From positions 310,001 to 374,000 of the forward strand of contig NZ_MTSD02000001.1 of assembly GCF_001995095.2 (NCBI RefSeq): a stretch of DNA of 64,000 nt, in the 5' to 3' direction. Source of the DNA: Oceanospirillum linum (GTDB taxonomy: Bacteria > Pseudomonadota > Gammaproteobacteria > Pseudomonadales > Halomonadaceae). Of this stretch, positions 1 to 8,897 are shown in pieces; the first letter of the stretch is position 1, and every line of letters starts with the position of its first letter. Both the position numbers and the translations under genes were made by a program. The notes under the pieces were generated by a model. The model was given only the letters and a program-made list of their open reading frames with translations. It made no database searches and was not told the origin of the DNA.

Positions 1-451
1 GCTCACGGGTCGGCGCAATAATAAGAGCACGGGGTGCTCCATTTTTCTGCAGACCAGGCCCTTCCTCTTCCAGGAAGTAGCTCAAAATACTGATCAGGAA
101 AGCCGCCGTTTTTCCGGTGCCGGTCTGGGCTTTACCAATCATATCTTTGCCCAGCAGAGTATGCTCCAGCGACTGCCCCTGAATCGGCGTGCAATACTCA
201 AAGCCAGCTTCATGAATTGAACGCATCAGCGGCAATGGCAGGTCAAAATCATGAAAACGATGCTGACCTTCTACTTCCGGTACAACAAACTGAGAGAGAT
301 CCCAGTTATTCGTTGGTTTTTTCTTTTTGAAAGGCGGGCGGCGGCGGCGCTTACGGCTCCGCTTGGCATTAGCGGATTTAGCCCTGGATTCATTACGTTG
401 CTGTTCGTTATTTGATTCGGAAATTTTCTGATTTTCGGATGGGTTTGACAC
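1..451 (-). CDS. rhlB: DEAD-box ATP-dependent RNA helicase RhlB (5' part only)
   Basis: The reading frame enters the window with no stop and gives the first 150 residues of a DEAD-box helicase; the rest lies left of position 1. I place the start at a GTG at 451, with AGGAG 11 nt upstream. The N-terminus is a basic Arg/Lys tail, followed by a Q motif (CTPIQGQ), Walker A (AQTGTGKT) and motif Ia (APTRE) just at the window edge. The Arg-rich N-terminal extension and the RFHDFDL entry to the core resemble the Pseudomonas form of RhlB, the degradosome-associated helicase that unwinds structured mRNA. It could be another DEAD-box paralogue, because the C-terminal half is not visible. Confidence 0.8.
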   Translation of the reverse strand, partial: MSNPSENQKISESNNEQQRNESRAKSANAKRSRKRRRRPPFKKKKPTNNWDLSQFVVPEVEGQHRFHDFDLPLPLMRSIHEAGFEYCTPIQGQSLEHTLLGKDMIGKAQTGTGKTAAFLISILSYFLEEEGPGLQKNGAPRALIIAPTRE

Positions 452-641
452 GGGTTTTTCTGCTCCTGAAACCCTGAACGCATCAGGGCTTTGTCATTAA
501 TCTGTTCGCCGTTTGGCGTATTGTCTCAGTTTTTACGCCCCGACACATTTTTTTCTGCAAAAAAAACAGCTGCCAGAGCAATATATAAGTAAAAATTTAT
601 CAGAACCCTGAGGAAATTTTATCCCTTTAAAAGTGCAGACT

Positions 642-2147
642 CTAATCTGCTTTTTCCCTCAGTGGCACATAATTCCCCGGATAAAGCACCGCCAGATTCT
701 CCGATAGCCCCGAGGCTGTTACCATCTGACCATGGTGACGACGAAGCTCACGAGGTTCACGGGCACCACAGGAGTGAGCAATCACACCAACTTCACTGAT
801 CAGGTGCTGGTGGTAACTGGCAACACGGACCGATTTATCCTGAGGATTCAACCCCTCCTGCAAATCCGGGTCATGGGTTGTCACACCCGATGGGCAGGTA
901 TTTCTGTTACACTGCAGAGCCTGAATACAGCCCAGTGCAAACATAAACCCTCGCGCTGTTACCGTAAAGTCTGCACCAATTGCAATGGCCCAGGCCACAT
1001 CCGTTGGGTTAATCAGCTTGCCGGATGCGATAACCCTCACCCGGCCCCGCAAGCCAAAGGCCTTCAGCATATCCACCACCAATGGCAGGCTCTCTTTCAG
1101 AGAAAGACCAACACTATCCATTAATGGCATAGGGGCTGCACCCGTTCCCCCCTCAGCACCATCCAGAGTGATAAAATCCGGAGCACTCTCCTCACCTCTG
1201 TGATTAATCTCGGCAAAAAGCTCATCCAGCCAGGCGTGGCTGCCTAAGACAAATTTAATGCCCACAGGCTTACCTGTCACACTCCGTACCCGGTCTATCA
1301 TATCTAAAAGATGAGACGGGCTATTAATATCAGGGTGGCGATTGGGACTAATAGAATCCTCACCAACCTTAATTCCCCGAATTTCGGCAATTTCCGGCGT
1401 GACTTTTTCACCAGGAAGAATACCGCCTTTACCTGGTTTTGCGCCCTGACTCAGCTTGATTTCAAACATGCGAACCTGATCAATCTCAGCAATCTTCTTC
1501 AGTTTTTCATCACTGAGCTGACCATGTTCATCACGAACCCCATATTTAGCCGTCCCAATCTGAAAGACAATATCGCAGCCCCCGGAAAGGTGATAAGGGG
1601 ATAGTCCGCCCTCACCGGTATTCATCCAGCAACCCGCTATCTGAGCACCCGAGGACAACGCTTCAACCGCCGGGCGAGACAGAGCACCAAAACTCATACC
1701 GGAAATATTAACAATAGATTTAGCGTAAAAAGGTTTATCACAGTACATACCCACCTGAAGCGGCGGTGACTCCACAGCATCTTCTTTCAGCGTTGGGTAA
1801 GGCGTATTCAGAAAAATGACAGCACCCGGTTTGTGAATATCCCGACTGGAACCAAAGGCGACGGTATTATCAACATTCTTAGCCGCACGGTAAGCCCAAC
1901 TCCGCTGCGCGCGATTGAAGGGTAACTCTTCCCGATCCATAGCAAAAAAGTACTGACGGAAAAACTCCCCAATATATTCAAAGAAATAGCGAAAACGTCC
2001 CAGAACCGGAAAATTCCGGCGTATAGTGTGCTGTGTCTGATGTTTATCGACGTAATACATCACCCCTACAGTCACAATACCCGCCAGCAGTAAAAGTCCA
2101 AGGCCGATCACCAGAACATCTAAGATTAATATAGCAAACTGATCCAT
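642..2147 (-). CDS. FMN-binding glutamate synthase family protein
   Basis: A 501-residue protein with one N-terminal membrane segment (about residues 6-30) followed by a glutamate-synthase-type FMN/alpha-beta barrel domain. Visible hallmarks are the Gly-rich GEGGLSPYH segment, KLSQGAKPGKGG, DGAEGGTGAAP and the Cys-containing CNRNTCPSGV loop near the C-terminus. It lacks the glutaminase domain of GltB, so it is a stand-alone synthase-domain protein, widespread in proteobacteria and without a settled physiological role. The ATG at 2147 has AGGAG five nt upstream. It is divergent from the imelysin operon, with 228 nt between them, and appears monocistronic. Confidence 0.85.
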   Translation of the reverse strand: MDQFAILILDVLVIGLGLLLLAGIVTVGVMYYVDKHQTQHTIRRNFPVLGRFRYFFEYIGEFFRQYFFAMDREELPFNRAQRSWAYRAAKNVDNTVAFGSSRDIHKPGAVIFLNTPYPTLKEDAVESPPLQVGMYCDKPFYAKSIVNISGMSFGALSRPAVEALSSGAQIAGCWMNTGEGGLSPYHLSGGCDIVFQIGTAKYGVRDEHGQLSDEKLKKIAEIDQVRMFEIKLSQGAKPGKGGILPGEKVTPEIAEIRGIKVGEDSISPNRHPDINSPSHLLDMIDRVRSVTGKPVGIKFVLGSHAWLDELFAEINHRGEESAPDFITLDGAEGGTGAAPMPLMDSVGLSLKESLPLVVDMLKAFGLRGRVRVIASGKLINPTDVAWAIAIGADFTVTARGFMFALGCIQALQCNRNTCPSGVTTHDPDLQEGLNPQDKSVRVASYHQHLISEVGVIAHSCGAREPRELRRHHGQMVTASGLSENLAVLYPGNYVPLREKAD

Positions 2148-2263
2148 GAGCGCTCCTTTATTCCAGAAGAACTGATCATACCTGATTCAGTAATTTGTGT
2201 ACCGTATCCCCCTATGTTTATCCATAGAAGCTAATAAGTCAGGGCGGGTCTTACACCTGAAAA

Positions 2264-2288
2264 ATGAATAACATCAATTCTTATTCAT
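2264..2288. promoter_or_regulatory. 8-bp inverted repeat upstream of the imelysin operon
   Basis: ATGAATAA at 2264-2271 and TTATTCAT at 2281-2288 form a perfect inverted repeat with a 9-nt spacer. It lies just upstream of the likely -35 element of the imelysin operon and in the shared region with the divergent glutamate-synthase-family gene. It looks like a dimeric regulator site; which regulator is unknown. Confidence 0.4.
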
Positions 2289-2296
2289 AGAATGTA

Positions 2297-2325
2297 TTGA
2301 TAAGAGTTCTCATTTGTATTTTAAT
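2297..2325 (+). promoter_or_regulatory. sigma70-like promoter with candidate Fur box, imelysin operon
   Basis: TTGATA at 2297-2302 and TTTAAT at 2320-2325 are separated by 17 nt, a good sigma70 match. The stretch 2299-2317 between and over these elements agrees with the Fur consensus (GATAATGATAATCATTATC) at 11 of 19 positions by my count, including GATAA at the left end and TCATT at the right. Fur control would fit the iron-linked imelysin family downstream. The Fur call is an inference. Confidence 0.45.
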
Positions 2326-2375
2326 AGGCAGCACCATCCGAATTAAAACTAACCTATCCATGCAAAGGGAATACG

Positions 2376-3653
2376 ATGCAAAAACGTACACTGGCTCTTG
2401 CCGTTGCACTGGCAGCTGGCATTTCTGGCTGCAGCCTGATGCCATCTGCAGAGAACAACCTGACTCAGGAGCAGCAGGTTGTTAAAACTTATGCTGATGT
2501 TGCCTATGCCACTTTCGATGATGCTTATCTGACAGCTGTTGAGCTACAGAAGTCAGTTGACATGTTCCTGGCTGCTCCAAGCGCAACAGGTCTTGAAGAG
2601 CTGAAAGGCAAATGGAAAATCGCCCGCGAACCTTACCAGCAAAGTGAAGTATTCCGCTTTGGTAACGCTATCGTCGATGACTGGGAAGGGCAGCTGAATG
2701 CCTGGCCTCTTGATGAAGGTCTGATCGACTACGTTGATGACAGTTACTACCAGCACGAACTTGGTAATCCTGGTGCGGAACTGAACATCATTGCTAACAG
2801 CCAGGTTCAGATCGGTTCTGATACAATTAATTTTGGTGACATTACACCGGACAAGCTGGCTAACATCAATGAGCTGGGTGGTTCCGAAGCTAACGTAGCA
2901 ACAGGTTATCACGCAATTGAGTTCCTGCTTTGGGGTCAGGATCTGAATGGTACCCGTAGCGGAGCTGGTGAACGTCCTTATACCGATTATGTACAGGGTG
3001 CTGGCTGCTCCGGTGGTCACTGCGACCGTCGTGGGGCATATCTGAAAGCCGCAGTGGATCTACTGGTTGCCGACCTGGATTGGATGCGTAAGCAGTGGAA
3101 GACCGGAGAATCCGATAACTATCGTGCAACCTTGATGGCAGAGCCTGCCGATCAGGGTCTACGTAAGATGCTGTACGGCATGGGTAGCCTATCTCTGGGC
3201 GAACTGGCCGGTGAACGCATCAAGGTTGCGATGGAAGCAAACTCTACAGAAGATGAGCACGATTGCTTCTCTGATAACACCCACTACTCACACTTCTTCA
3301 ACGCAAAAGGTGTTCAGAACGTTTATCTGGGTAAATACACCCGGGTTGACGGATCAGTTGTAAACGGCACCAGCCTGAGTGACCTGGTGCAACAGCAGAA
3401 CCATCCTCTGGATACAGCTCTGCGTCAGCAGTTAGCACAAACTCAGCGGACATTACAGGATGTTGTTGATCTTGCAGAAGGCCCACAACAGATCAAGTTT
3501 GATATGATGATCGCACCGGGTAATAAACAAGGTGAGCAGTTGCTGACCAGCACTATCAATACCTTAGTACAGCAGACCCGCTATATTGAGCAGGTTGCCG
3601 GTACACTGGGCGTTGATGCCCTAAACCCTGACACAGCTGATCACGAGTTCTAA
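2376..3653 (+). CDS. Imelysin family lipoprotein (M75-type, IrpA/ICMP-like)
   Basis: A 425-residue imelysin-domain protein, predicted lipoprotein: the signal peptide ends in ISGC with the lipidated Cys at residue 19. The family signature GxHxxE is present as GYHAIE (G177, H179, E182) and is followed by the typical FLLWGQD. Imelysins are periplasmic or outer-membrane-anchored helical-bundle proteins induced by iron limitation (IrpA, EfeM), and proposed to take part in iron acquisition; peptidase activity is doubtful. It is the first gene of a four-gene operon and is followed by a hairpin that may reduce downstream expression. The start is the ATG after GGGAATACG. Confidence 0.88.
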   Translation: MQKRTLALAVALAAGISGCSLMPSAENNLTQEQQVVKTYADVAYATFDDAYLTAVELQKSVDMFLAAPSATGLEELKGKWKIAREPYQQSEVFRFGNAIVDDWEGQLNAWPLDEGLIDYVDDSYYQHELGNPGAELNIIANSQVQIGSDTINFGDITPDKLANINELGGSEANVATGYHAIEFLLWGQDLNGTRSGAGERPYTDYVQGAGCSGGHCDRRGAYLKAAVDLLVADLDWMRKQWKTGESDNYRATLMAEPADQGLRKMLYGMGSLSLGELAGERIKVAMEANSTEDEHDCFSDNTHYSHFFNAKGVQNVYLGKYTRVDGSVVNGTSLSDLVQQQNHPLDTALRQQLAQTQRTLQDVVDLAEGPQQIKFDMMIAPGNKQGEQLLTSTINTLVQQTRYIEQVAGTLGVDALNPDTADHEF

Positions 3654-3678
3654 TCTAAGCTGTATTTACAGGCTTTAC

Positions 3679-3710
3679 CACAAACGACCTCCGGGTCGTT
3701 TGTGCGTTTT
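3679..3710 (+). terminator. Hairpin between imelysin gene and di-haem oxidoreductase gene
   Basis: CACAAACGACC (3679-3689) and GGTCGTTTGTG (3694-3704) form a perfect 11-bp stem with a 4-nt loop, followed by CGTTTT. The T tract is short, so this is more likely a partial terminator or 3'-end stabiliser setting a higher level of the first gene than of the three that follow. Confidence 0.6.
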
Positions 3711-3726
3711 CAGAGACCGAAAAAAA

Positions 3727-5220
3727 ATGATTCAGATCAAAATTCAAGACCTGTACAGCAAATGCAAATACCCAGCTAAAACAGGCCTCCTGGCAAGTAA
3801 TTCAACAACTTCAACCACGTTTCTGGCAAGCAGCTTACTACTGGCACTGACCATCAGCCAGGTGTCGTATGCCGAACCACAAAATCCACGTTTAGGCGGC
3901 ATGACCAGCGTCAACCAAAATGATCGTAACGCCTTTTCACGCCCCTCTGCGAATCTATCGCCACTGCGCCAGCTGGACTTTAAAGTTGGCAATAGCTTTT
4001 TTAAAGCCCCCTGGGTCATGGCACCGGCCAGTACAACGGCAAGGGACGGCCTTGGTCCCTTAATCAATACCAATGCCTGTCAAAACTGTCACCTGAAAGA
4101 TGGCCGGGGTCATGTGCCTGCATACAACCCAGACCGTGATGCGATGACCGACCAGGCTGTCAGCCTGTTTCTCCGGCTGAGTCGCCCAGCGCTCACAGAA
4201 GCCGACAAACAGCAGCAGGCCAAATATGGCCCGCTACCGGACCCGGTTTATGGCGGACAGCTACAAAACATGGCAACGCCGGGAATCACACCGGAAGGTG
4301 AAATGAAACTCACCTATACCACCAAAACAGTGACGTATCCGGATGGTCGCGAGACAGAACTACGGGTGCCTCATTACGAACTGATCAACCCGGCTTACGG
4401 TCAACCTACCGCAGGCCTGCATATGTCTCCACGGATTGCTCCACTTATGGTCGGTCTTGGGCTTTTGGAGCTGGTTTCCGAGCAGGATATTCTGGCTAAC
4501 GCCGACCCTGATGACCGTAATAATGACGGTATTTCCGGTAAAGCAAACTATGTCTGGGATAGGCAGAAGCAAGCAACAGCTCTGGGCCGCTTTGGCTGGA
4601 AAGCCGCTGAACCATCACTTAAACAGCAAAACTCCGGTGCTTTTGCCGGTGATATGGGACTCACCACATCATTACACCCTGACACAGACTGCACCAGCAG
4701 CCAACCTTGTGAAAAGAGCGTATCCGGTGGTACCCCGGAAGTACCGGATAAAACGCTGAACCATGTAACCTTCTACACTCAGCACCTGGCTGTTCCGATA
4801 CAGCGCGCAAGTGACTCTGAAGAAGTACAGCAGGGCTATCAACACTTTAAGAATGCAGGCTGCAATCAATGTCATATTGAACACTGGACAACGGGAAAAG
4901 CCTCTGACCGGCCTGAGTTATCAAATCAGAAAATCCGCCCATTTACCGATCTGTTACTGCATGACATGGGAGAAGGATTAGCCGATAATCGCCCGGAATA
5001 TCTGGCCAATGGCCGGGAGTGGCGTACCGCACCACTGTGGGGAGTCGGCGTAAATAAAGTCGTCACGGGCCAGGAAAACTACCTGCATGATGGTCGCGCC
5101 CGCACTCTGGAAGAGGCGATTCTATGGCATGGAGGCGAAGCCGAAATATCCCGTAATCATTATATGGCACTTGATAACGACCAACGCCAACAACTGTTAC
5201 AGTTTCTGGAGTCTCTTTAA
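3727..5220 (+). CDS. Di-haem oxidoreductase family protein (DUF1111, thiol oxidoreductase-like)
   Basis: About 497 residues, exported: the basic N-terminus is followed by a hydrophobic stretch ending ...VSYA before mature AEPQ. Two c-type haem motifs are visible, CQNCH (C118, C121, H122) and CNQCH (C379, C382, H383), which place it in the DUF1111/COG3488 family related to di-haem peroxidases such as MauG. I chose the ATG at 3727; an in-frame TTG at 3700 would start inside the upstream hairpin. Its placement between two imelysin genes suggests that it changes the redox state of iron, or of a carrier, in the periplasm; the substrate is unknown. Its stop shares one base with the next start (TAATG). 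Confidence 0.85.
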   Translation: MIQIKIQDLYSKCKYPAKTGLLASNSTTSTTFLASSLLLALTISQVSYAEPQNPRLGGMTSVNQNDRNAFSRPSANLSPLRQLDFKVGNSFFKAPWVMAPASTTARDGLGPLINTNACQNCHLKDGRGHVPAYNPDRDAMTDQAVSLFLRLSRPALTEADKQQQAKYGPLPDPVYGGQLQNMATPGITPEGEMKLTYTTKTVTYPDGRETELRVPHYELINPAYGQPTAGLHMSPRIAPLMVGLGLLELVSEQDILANADPDDRNNDGISGKANYVWDRQKQATALGRFGWKAAEPSLKQQNSGAFAGDMGLTTSLHPDTDCTSSQPCEKSVSGGTPEVPDKTLNHVTFYTQHLAVPIQRASDSEEVQQGYQHFKNAGCNQCHIEHWTTGKASDRPELSNQKIRPFTDLLLHDMGEGLADNRPEYLANGREWRTAPLWGVGVNKVVTGQENYLHDGRARTLEEAILWHGGEAEISRNHYMALDNDQRQQLLQFLESL

Positions 5221-6362
5221 TGCTACAACCATTCAATATATTGCGGCTTTCTCAGAGCCTTGGCTCTGCGCTTGTTCTCCTATACAGCGTATCACTGCAG
5301 GCCGCAGAAAAACCCGCATTTAATTATGATGCTTACACACACTCCGTTGAACAGACACAGCTGCAACAAATACAGGAGTTCATCGGTCTGAGTACCCGCC
5401 TGAATCAGACAACGCAAAAAGCCTGTACATCTTCAGGTCAGCAAAATCATGCACCATTACAGGACTGGCCATCCTTACCAACCCTGCAAGAGCAATGGCG
5501 CAATACCTATCAGCAATGGCAAAGGCTGCAGGTCTTTCCTTTAGGACCGAACAATGATGTTACGACCCGACTGAATATCAGCTTCTGGCCGGATAAGAAA
5601 AACCTGGTTGAACGCAAAGCCCGTGCACTTTTAAAACAGGGTGATCAGGCTGAACTGAAAAATGGCGGTATTGCGCTACAGGGCCTGACCGCCAGTGAGT
5701 ATCTGCTGTTTGACCCCAAGCACCTGAAACACTCAACACCTGCAGATAGCTGTCACCTGTTAATGGCTATCACATATAAAAGTCAGGAAAACGCTACGGC
5801 GATGTTAACCCGTTGGCAGCAAAGTGAGTTTCTGAGTCACTGGCATGATGCAGCACTGGGTAACGACAGTTTTGCCAGCACAAAACAGGCCACAGGCTAT
5901 CTTATGGATGGCCTGGCTCAAACCCTTGAACAGATGGCCAAGTACAAACTCTACAAGCCCTTCCGCCTAAATGATGCCGATGCACAGCCAAACCCTTACC
6001 TGGCAGAAAACTGGCGCAGCGATCAGGGACTGGTGAGCCTGAAAACCAACCTGGATCAGATCGAAGACTACTATTTCGGCCTGACCGTGCAGGGGCAGAC
6101 ACAGCCAGTGAATGGCCCGGATCTGTTACTGCGTCATTTAGGTTTTGCCGATGAAGCTGATGCCATCAAAGATGCTTTCAAGCAAACACAAAGTCAGCTG
6201 GACACCCTGATGGCGATGGGCTCAGAGGCTTATCAGACCATGGCAGGTAAAACCGAAGCCACGGCCCTTAACCTTCAGATTAAAACCCTTGAGCGGGCAC
6301 TGAAAAAACCACTCCCTCATTTCCAGCTGGCACAGCGTTTTAACTCTGCCGATGGTGATTGA
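5220..6362 (+). CDS. Imelysin-like periplasmic protein, degenerate signature
   Basis: A 380-residue protein with an N-terminal signal peptide (cleavage near SLQA-AEKP) and a second imelysin-type domain. Where the first imelysin has GYHAIE, this one has GLTASE (G155 to E160), so the His of the GxHxxE motif is replaced by Thr while the following EYLLFD is kept. It therefore looks like a paralogue specialised within the operon rather than a recent duplicate, since overall sequence resemblance to the first copy is low. Translation is probably coupled to the upstream di-haem gene through the one-base overlap at 5220. Confidence 0.8.
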   Translation: MLQPFNILRLSQSLGSALVLLYSVSLQAAEKPAFNYDAYTHSVEQTQLQQIQEFIGLSTRLNQTTQKACTSSGQQNHAPLQDWPSLPTLQEQWRNTYQQWQRLQVFPLGPNNDVTTRLNISFWPDKKNLVERKARALLKQGDQAELKNGGIALQGLTASEYLLFDPKHLKHSTPADSCHLLMAITYKSQENATAMLTRWQQSEFLSHWHDAALGNDSFASTKQATGYLMDGLAQTLEQMAKYKLYKPFRLNDADAQPNPYLAENWRSDQGLVSLKTNLDQIEDYYFGLTVQGQTQPVNGPDLLLRHLGFADEADAIKDAFKQTQSQLDTLMAMGSEAYQTMAGKTEATALNLQIKTLERALKKPLPHFQLAQRFNSADGD

Positions 6363-6363
6363 T

Positions 6364-7539
6364 ATGCCGGATGACACCTCCAAAGATATATCCACTGTCA
6401 GCAGAAGGCATTTCCTGCAAGGTATAAGCGGTAGTTTTTTGCTGGCTGGTGGCTGTATTCTGGGTGGCGTAAAACCTCTCCACGCGGACTCTATGCCATT
6501 AGCAAACAGCCTTGCACTGCACCTGGCCAGCAGCGTCAAAACCGATAGCGCAGGCCATCAGCTGCTGACTCTGCAAAGGGATCAACCCAACCTGCAGAAA
6601 AGTGGCTGGCGTGGTCACCAGGCGGTGGCGTCACCCGACGGCCACTTTTTGGTTTCTGTTGCCCGCAGGCCCGATGCCCAATTGCTGATAGAAGATATCA
6701 AAAGCGGGCAAAGCTATTTTGTAAACGCTGATGAAGGGCGACACTTCTATGGCCATGGCCTGTTTACTCCAGATGGCCGTTGGTTTTACGCCCCAGAGAA
6801 TGACTATGATGCGGCACGTGGTGTTATTGGGCGATATGATCCGCAAAACAACTTCAAAAAGGTTGCGGAGTGGGATAGTCATGGCATTGGGCCTCATCAG
6901 ATCGCCTTTTTGCCACTGACTGAAGCTGAAAGCAAAGCTCACCCCATTATGGTGATAGCAAATGGCGGCATCGAAACCCACCCCGACTACCCACGCATTA
7001 AGCTAAACCCTGAGACCATGCAGCCCAACATTAGCTATATCAATGGCAATGGTGAATTGCTGGAACAGGTAGAGCCACCACATCATCAACTGTCGTTACG
7101 CCATTTAGATGTGTCTGTCGACGGTCAGGTTTGGGTCGGTGCTCAATATCAGGGGGAGGTTTTTGAAAGCCCGAATCTGATTTTCAGCCATCGAATGGGA
7201 GATACCAGCCTGAAGTCAGTTGAAGCAGTCAGCACCCTCTGGCCTCAGCTCAGAGGGTATATTGCCAGCGTAAGTTGCCATACAGGGAGTGACACGGTCT
7301 GCATCACAGCACCCCGTGATAACTCCGTCACTTTCTGGCAACGCTCAACAGGCAAGCTGATTAAGACACAAAAGCTTGAGGATTGCGCCGGAGTCTGTGC
7401 GCACCCTGAGCTTCCGATCTACTATGTCAGTAGTGGTAATGGTGACCTTGCCGCTTTTGATGCCAAAAGTGGTAAAAAAATCTGGCAACAGAACTTTGCA
7501 GGCATTCACTGGGACAACCATCTCACCTGGATCTCCTAA
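6364..7539 (+). CDS. DUF1513 domain-containing protein, Tat-exported
   Basis: Around 391 residues with a twin-arginine signal (SRRHFLQG followed by a hydrophobic region and a Gly/Cys-rich end), so it is folded before export. The body shows repeated blade-like segments (GHQAVASPDGHFL, GHGLFTPDGRWFY, RHLDVSVDGQVWVG), in keeping with a beta-propeller of the DUF1513 family. It closes the imelysin/DUF1111/imelysin/DUF1513 operon. Two starts are possible: ATG 6364, two bases after the previous stop with GGTGA in front, which I prefer, and ATG 6352 inside the previous gene. Tat export suggests a bound cofactor or metal, which is an inference. Confidence 0.82.
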   Translation: MPDDTSKDISTVSRRHFLQGISGSFLLAGGCILGGVKPLHADSMPLANSLALHLASSVKTDSAGHQLLTLQRDQPNLQKSGWRGHQAVASPDGHFLVSVARRPDAQLLIEDIKSGQSYFVNADEGRHFYGHGLFTPDGRWFYAPENDYDAARGVIGRYDPQNNFKKVAEWDSHGIGPHQIAFLPLTEAESKAHPIMVIANGGIETHPDYPRIKLNPETMQPNISYINGNGELLEQVEPPHHQLSLRHLDVSVDGQVWVGAQYQGEVFESPNLIFSHRMGDTSLKSVEAVSTLWPQLRGYIASVSCHTGSDTVCITAPRDNSVTFWQRSTGKLIKTQKLEDCAGVCAHPELPIYYVSSGNGDLAAFDAKSGKKIWQQNFAGIHWDNHLTWIS

Positions 7540-7790
7540 TCTGAAGGCATTCTGCTGCAAATACAAAAGGGACAGAAGAGGGTGGGTTTTAGCCTGCTCT
7601 CTTCGACATTACCGACAAACTGTCAAATTAAAGCAACATGGATAAATGAGATGGCCGTTGTATCCAGGCGGCCTCTGTCCTAAAATGCCCGCCCTCTGGC
7701 GCTTTTTCGTAAAACGTCCTGAAAAGACCTTTCCCAGCAAGATTTATTGCGCCAATTACCCATTTATCCAATGATAAAAGTGAGCCTGAT

Positions 7791-8000
7791 ATGTCCCGTT
7801 CTAAGAAAAGCCGCTCGCTGAAAGGCAAGGCCAATATCCGCACCGGAAAAAAAGAAGACTTTAAAAAATGGCGTGAAGAGCAGAGTGCTTTAGGCATTGT
7901 TGGCCCAAAATCTGCCGCCCATAAAAAGAAAGATAAAAAGCGCAAAGAACAAGCTGCTAAAAAACTGGCACGCATGGGTGTGAAAAAAGCCGATAGTTAA
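7791..8000 (+). CDS. Small lysine-rich protein of unknown function
   Basis: A 69-residue, strongly basic protein (19 Lys plus several Arg), with a Ser/Lys/Arg N-terminus and a central tryptophan in a KKWREEQ segment. No membrane segment or signal peptide. The ATG has GTGAG seven bases upstream. The C-terminal half is an uninterrupted Lys/Ala/Arg helix-like run. I do not recognise the family; composition suggests nucleic acid or ribosome binding. It sits alone between the imelysin operon and xthA, on the same strand, with 41 nt to xthA, so the two may be cotranscribed. Confidence 0.65.
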   Translation: MSRSKKSRSLKGKANIRTGKKEDFKKWREEQSALGIVGPKSAAHKKKDKKRKEQAAKKLARMGVKKADS

Positions 8001-8041
8001 AAGCAGGTCATCAATTTCTTTTAATAACAGGATTTTTTACT

Positions 8042-8857
8042 GTGAAAATTGTCAGCTTCAATATCAATGGAATCCGAGCCCGCCTACACCAGATTCAGGC
8101 GGTTATTGACCAGCTGCAACCTGATGTCATCGGCCTGCAGGAGATTAAAGTTCACGATGACGCCTTCCCGCTGGCAGATATTGAAGCCACGGGTTATCAC
8201 GTTGAGTTCTACGGCCAAAAAAGCCATTACGGTGTCGCACTGATGTCGAAAAATAAGCCGCTGAATATCCGAAAAGGTTTTCCGACAGATGATGACGATG
8301 CCCAACGTCGCATGATTATCGGAGATTATGAGGCTGCCGATGGCTCTGTGGTAACTGTAATGAACGGTTACTTCCCTCAGGGCGAAAATATTAAGCACGA
8401 AACAAAATATCCGGCCAAGCGTAAGTTTTATACTGATCTGCAAAACCTTCTGGAAAGCGATTACAACAAAGATCAACAGGTCGTGGTGATGGGTGACTTT
8501 AATATCTCCTCCACAGACTGGGATATCGGTATTGGTGAGCAGAATGCCAAACGCTGGTTACGCACCGGCAAAACCAGCTTCCAGCCGGAAGAGCGCGAAT
8601 GGTTTGATCGCTTACTGGGTTGGGGCTTAGTCGACAGCTACCGGGAACAGCACCCGGAAGATAACAGCAAGTTCAGCTGGTTTGATTATCGCAGCAAAGG
8701 CTTTGCTGATGACCCCAAGCGCGGCCTGCGTATCGATACTCTGCTACTAACGGACAGTCTGATGCAAAAGTGCACAGATACCGGTATCGACTATGAGATC
8801 CGGGCCATGGAAAAACCATCGGATCACTGCCCGGTTTGGGCTGAGTTTAAATTCTGA
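8042..8857 (+). CDS. xthA: Exodeoxyribonuclease III
   Basis: A 271-residue member of the exonuclease III/AP endonuclease family of base-excision repair, acting 3'-5' on duplex DNA and at abasic sites. Family motifs in order: SFNINGIRA at the N-terminus, LQEIKVHD carrying the metal-binding Glu, GDFNIS in the centre, RIDTLLLT and the C-terminal SDHCPVW with the catalytic Asp-His. It starts with GTG at 8042, the only start giving the canonical MKIVSFN. Length matches the family. The stop overlaps the left arm of a 9-bp inverted repeat that leads into the abi-linked RNA promoter. Confidence 0.95.
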   Translation: MKIVSFNINGIRARLHQIQAVIDQLQPDVIGLQEIKVHDDAFPLADIEATGYHVEFYGQKSHYGVALMSKNKPLNIRKGFPTDDDDAQRRMIIGDYEAADGSVVTVMNGYFPQGENIKHETKYPAKRKFYTDLQNLLESDYNKDQQVVVMGDFNISSTDWDIGIGEQNAKRWLRTGKTSFQPEEREWFDRLLGWGLVDSYREQHPEDNSKFSWFDYRSKGFADDPKRGLRIDTLLLTDSLMQKCTDTGIDYEIRAMEKPSDHCPVWAEFKF

Positions 8858-8885
8858 GCATATTGACCATTGCACTAATATGCTC
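8856..8885. repeat. 9-bp inverted repeat at xthA stop / abi RNA promoter
   Basis: GAGCATATT (8856-8864) and AATATGCTC (8877-8885) are perfect inverted repeats around a 12-nt loop. The first overlaps the xthA stop codon and the -35 element of the promoter that follows; the second abuts the -10 element. It could be an operator on that promoter or a 3'-end hairpin of xthA mRNA; there is no T tract for termination. Confidence 0.55.
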
Positions 8886-8891
8886 TAGTAT
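8863..8891 (+). promoter_or_regulatory. sigma70-like promoter of the abi-linked small RNA
   Basis: TTGACC at 8863-8868 and TAGTAT at 8886-8891 are separated by exactly 17 nt. The predicted transcription start is near 8898, a few bases before the structured element described next and about 80 nt before the Abi_2 start codon. Confidence 0.6.
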
Positions 8892-8897
8892 TGCTGT

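Noticed and set aside
2297-2485. Small open frame overlapping the imelysin start
   Set aside because: Starts in the promoter and runs out of frame into the imelysin gene.
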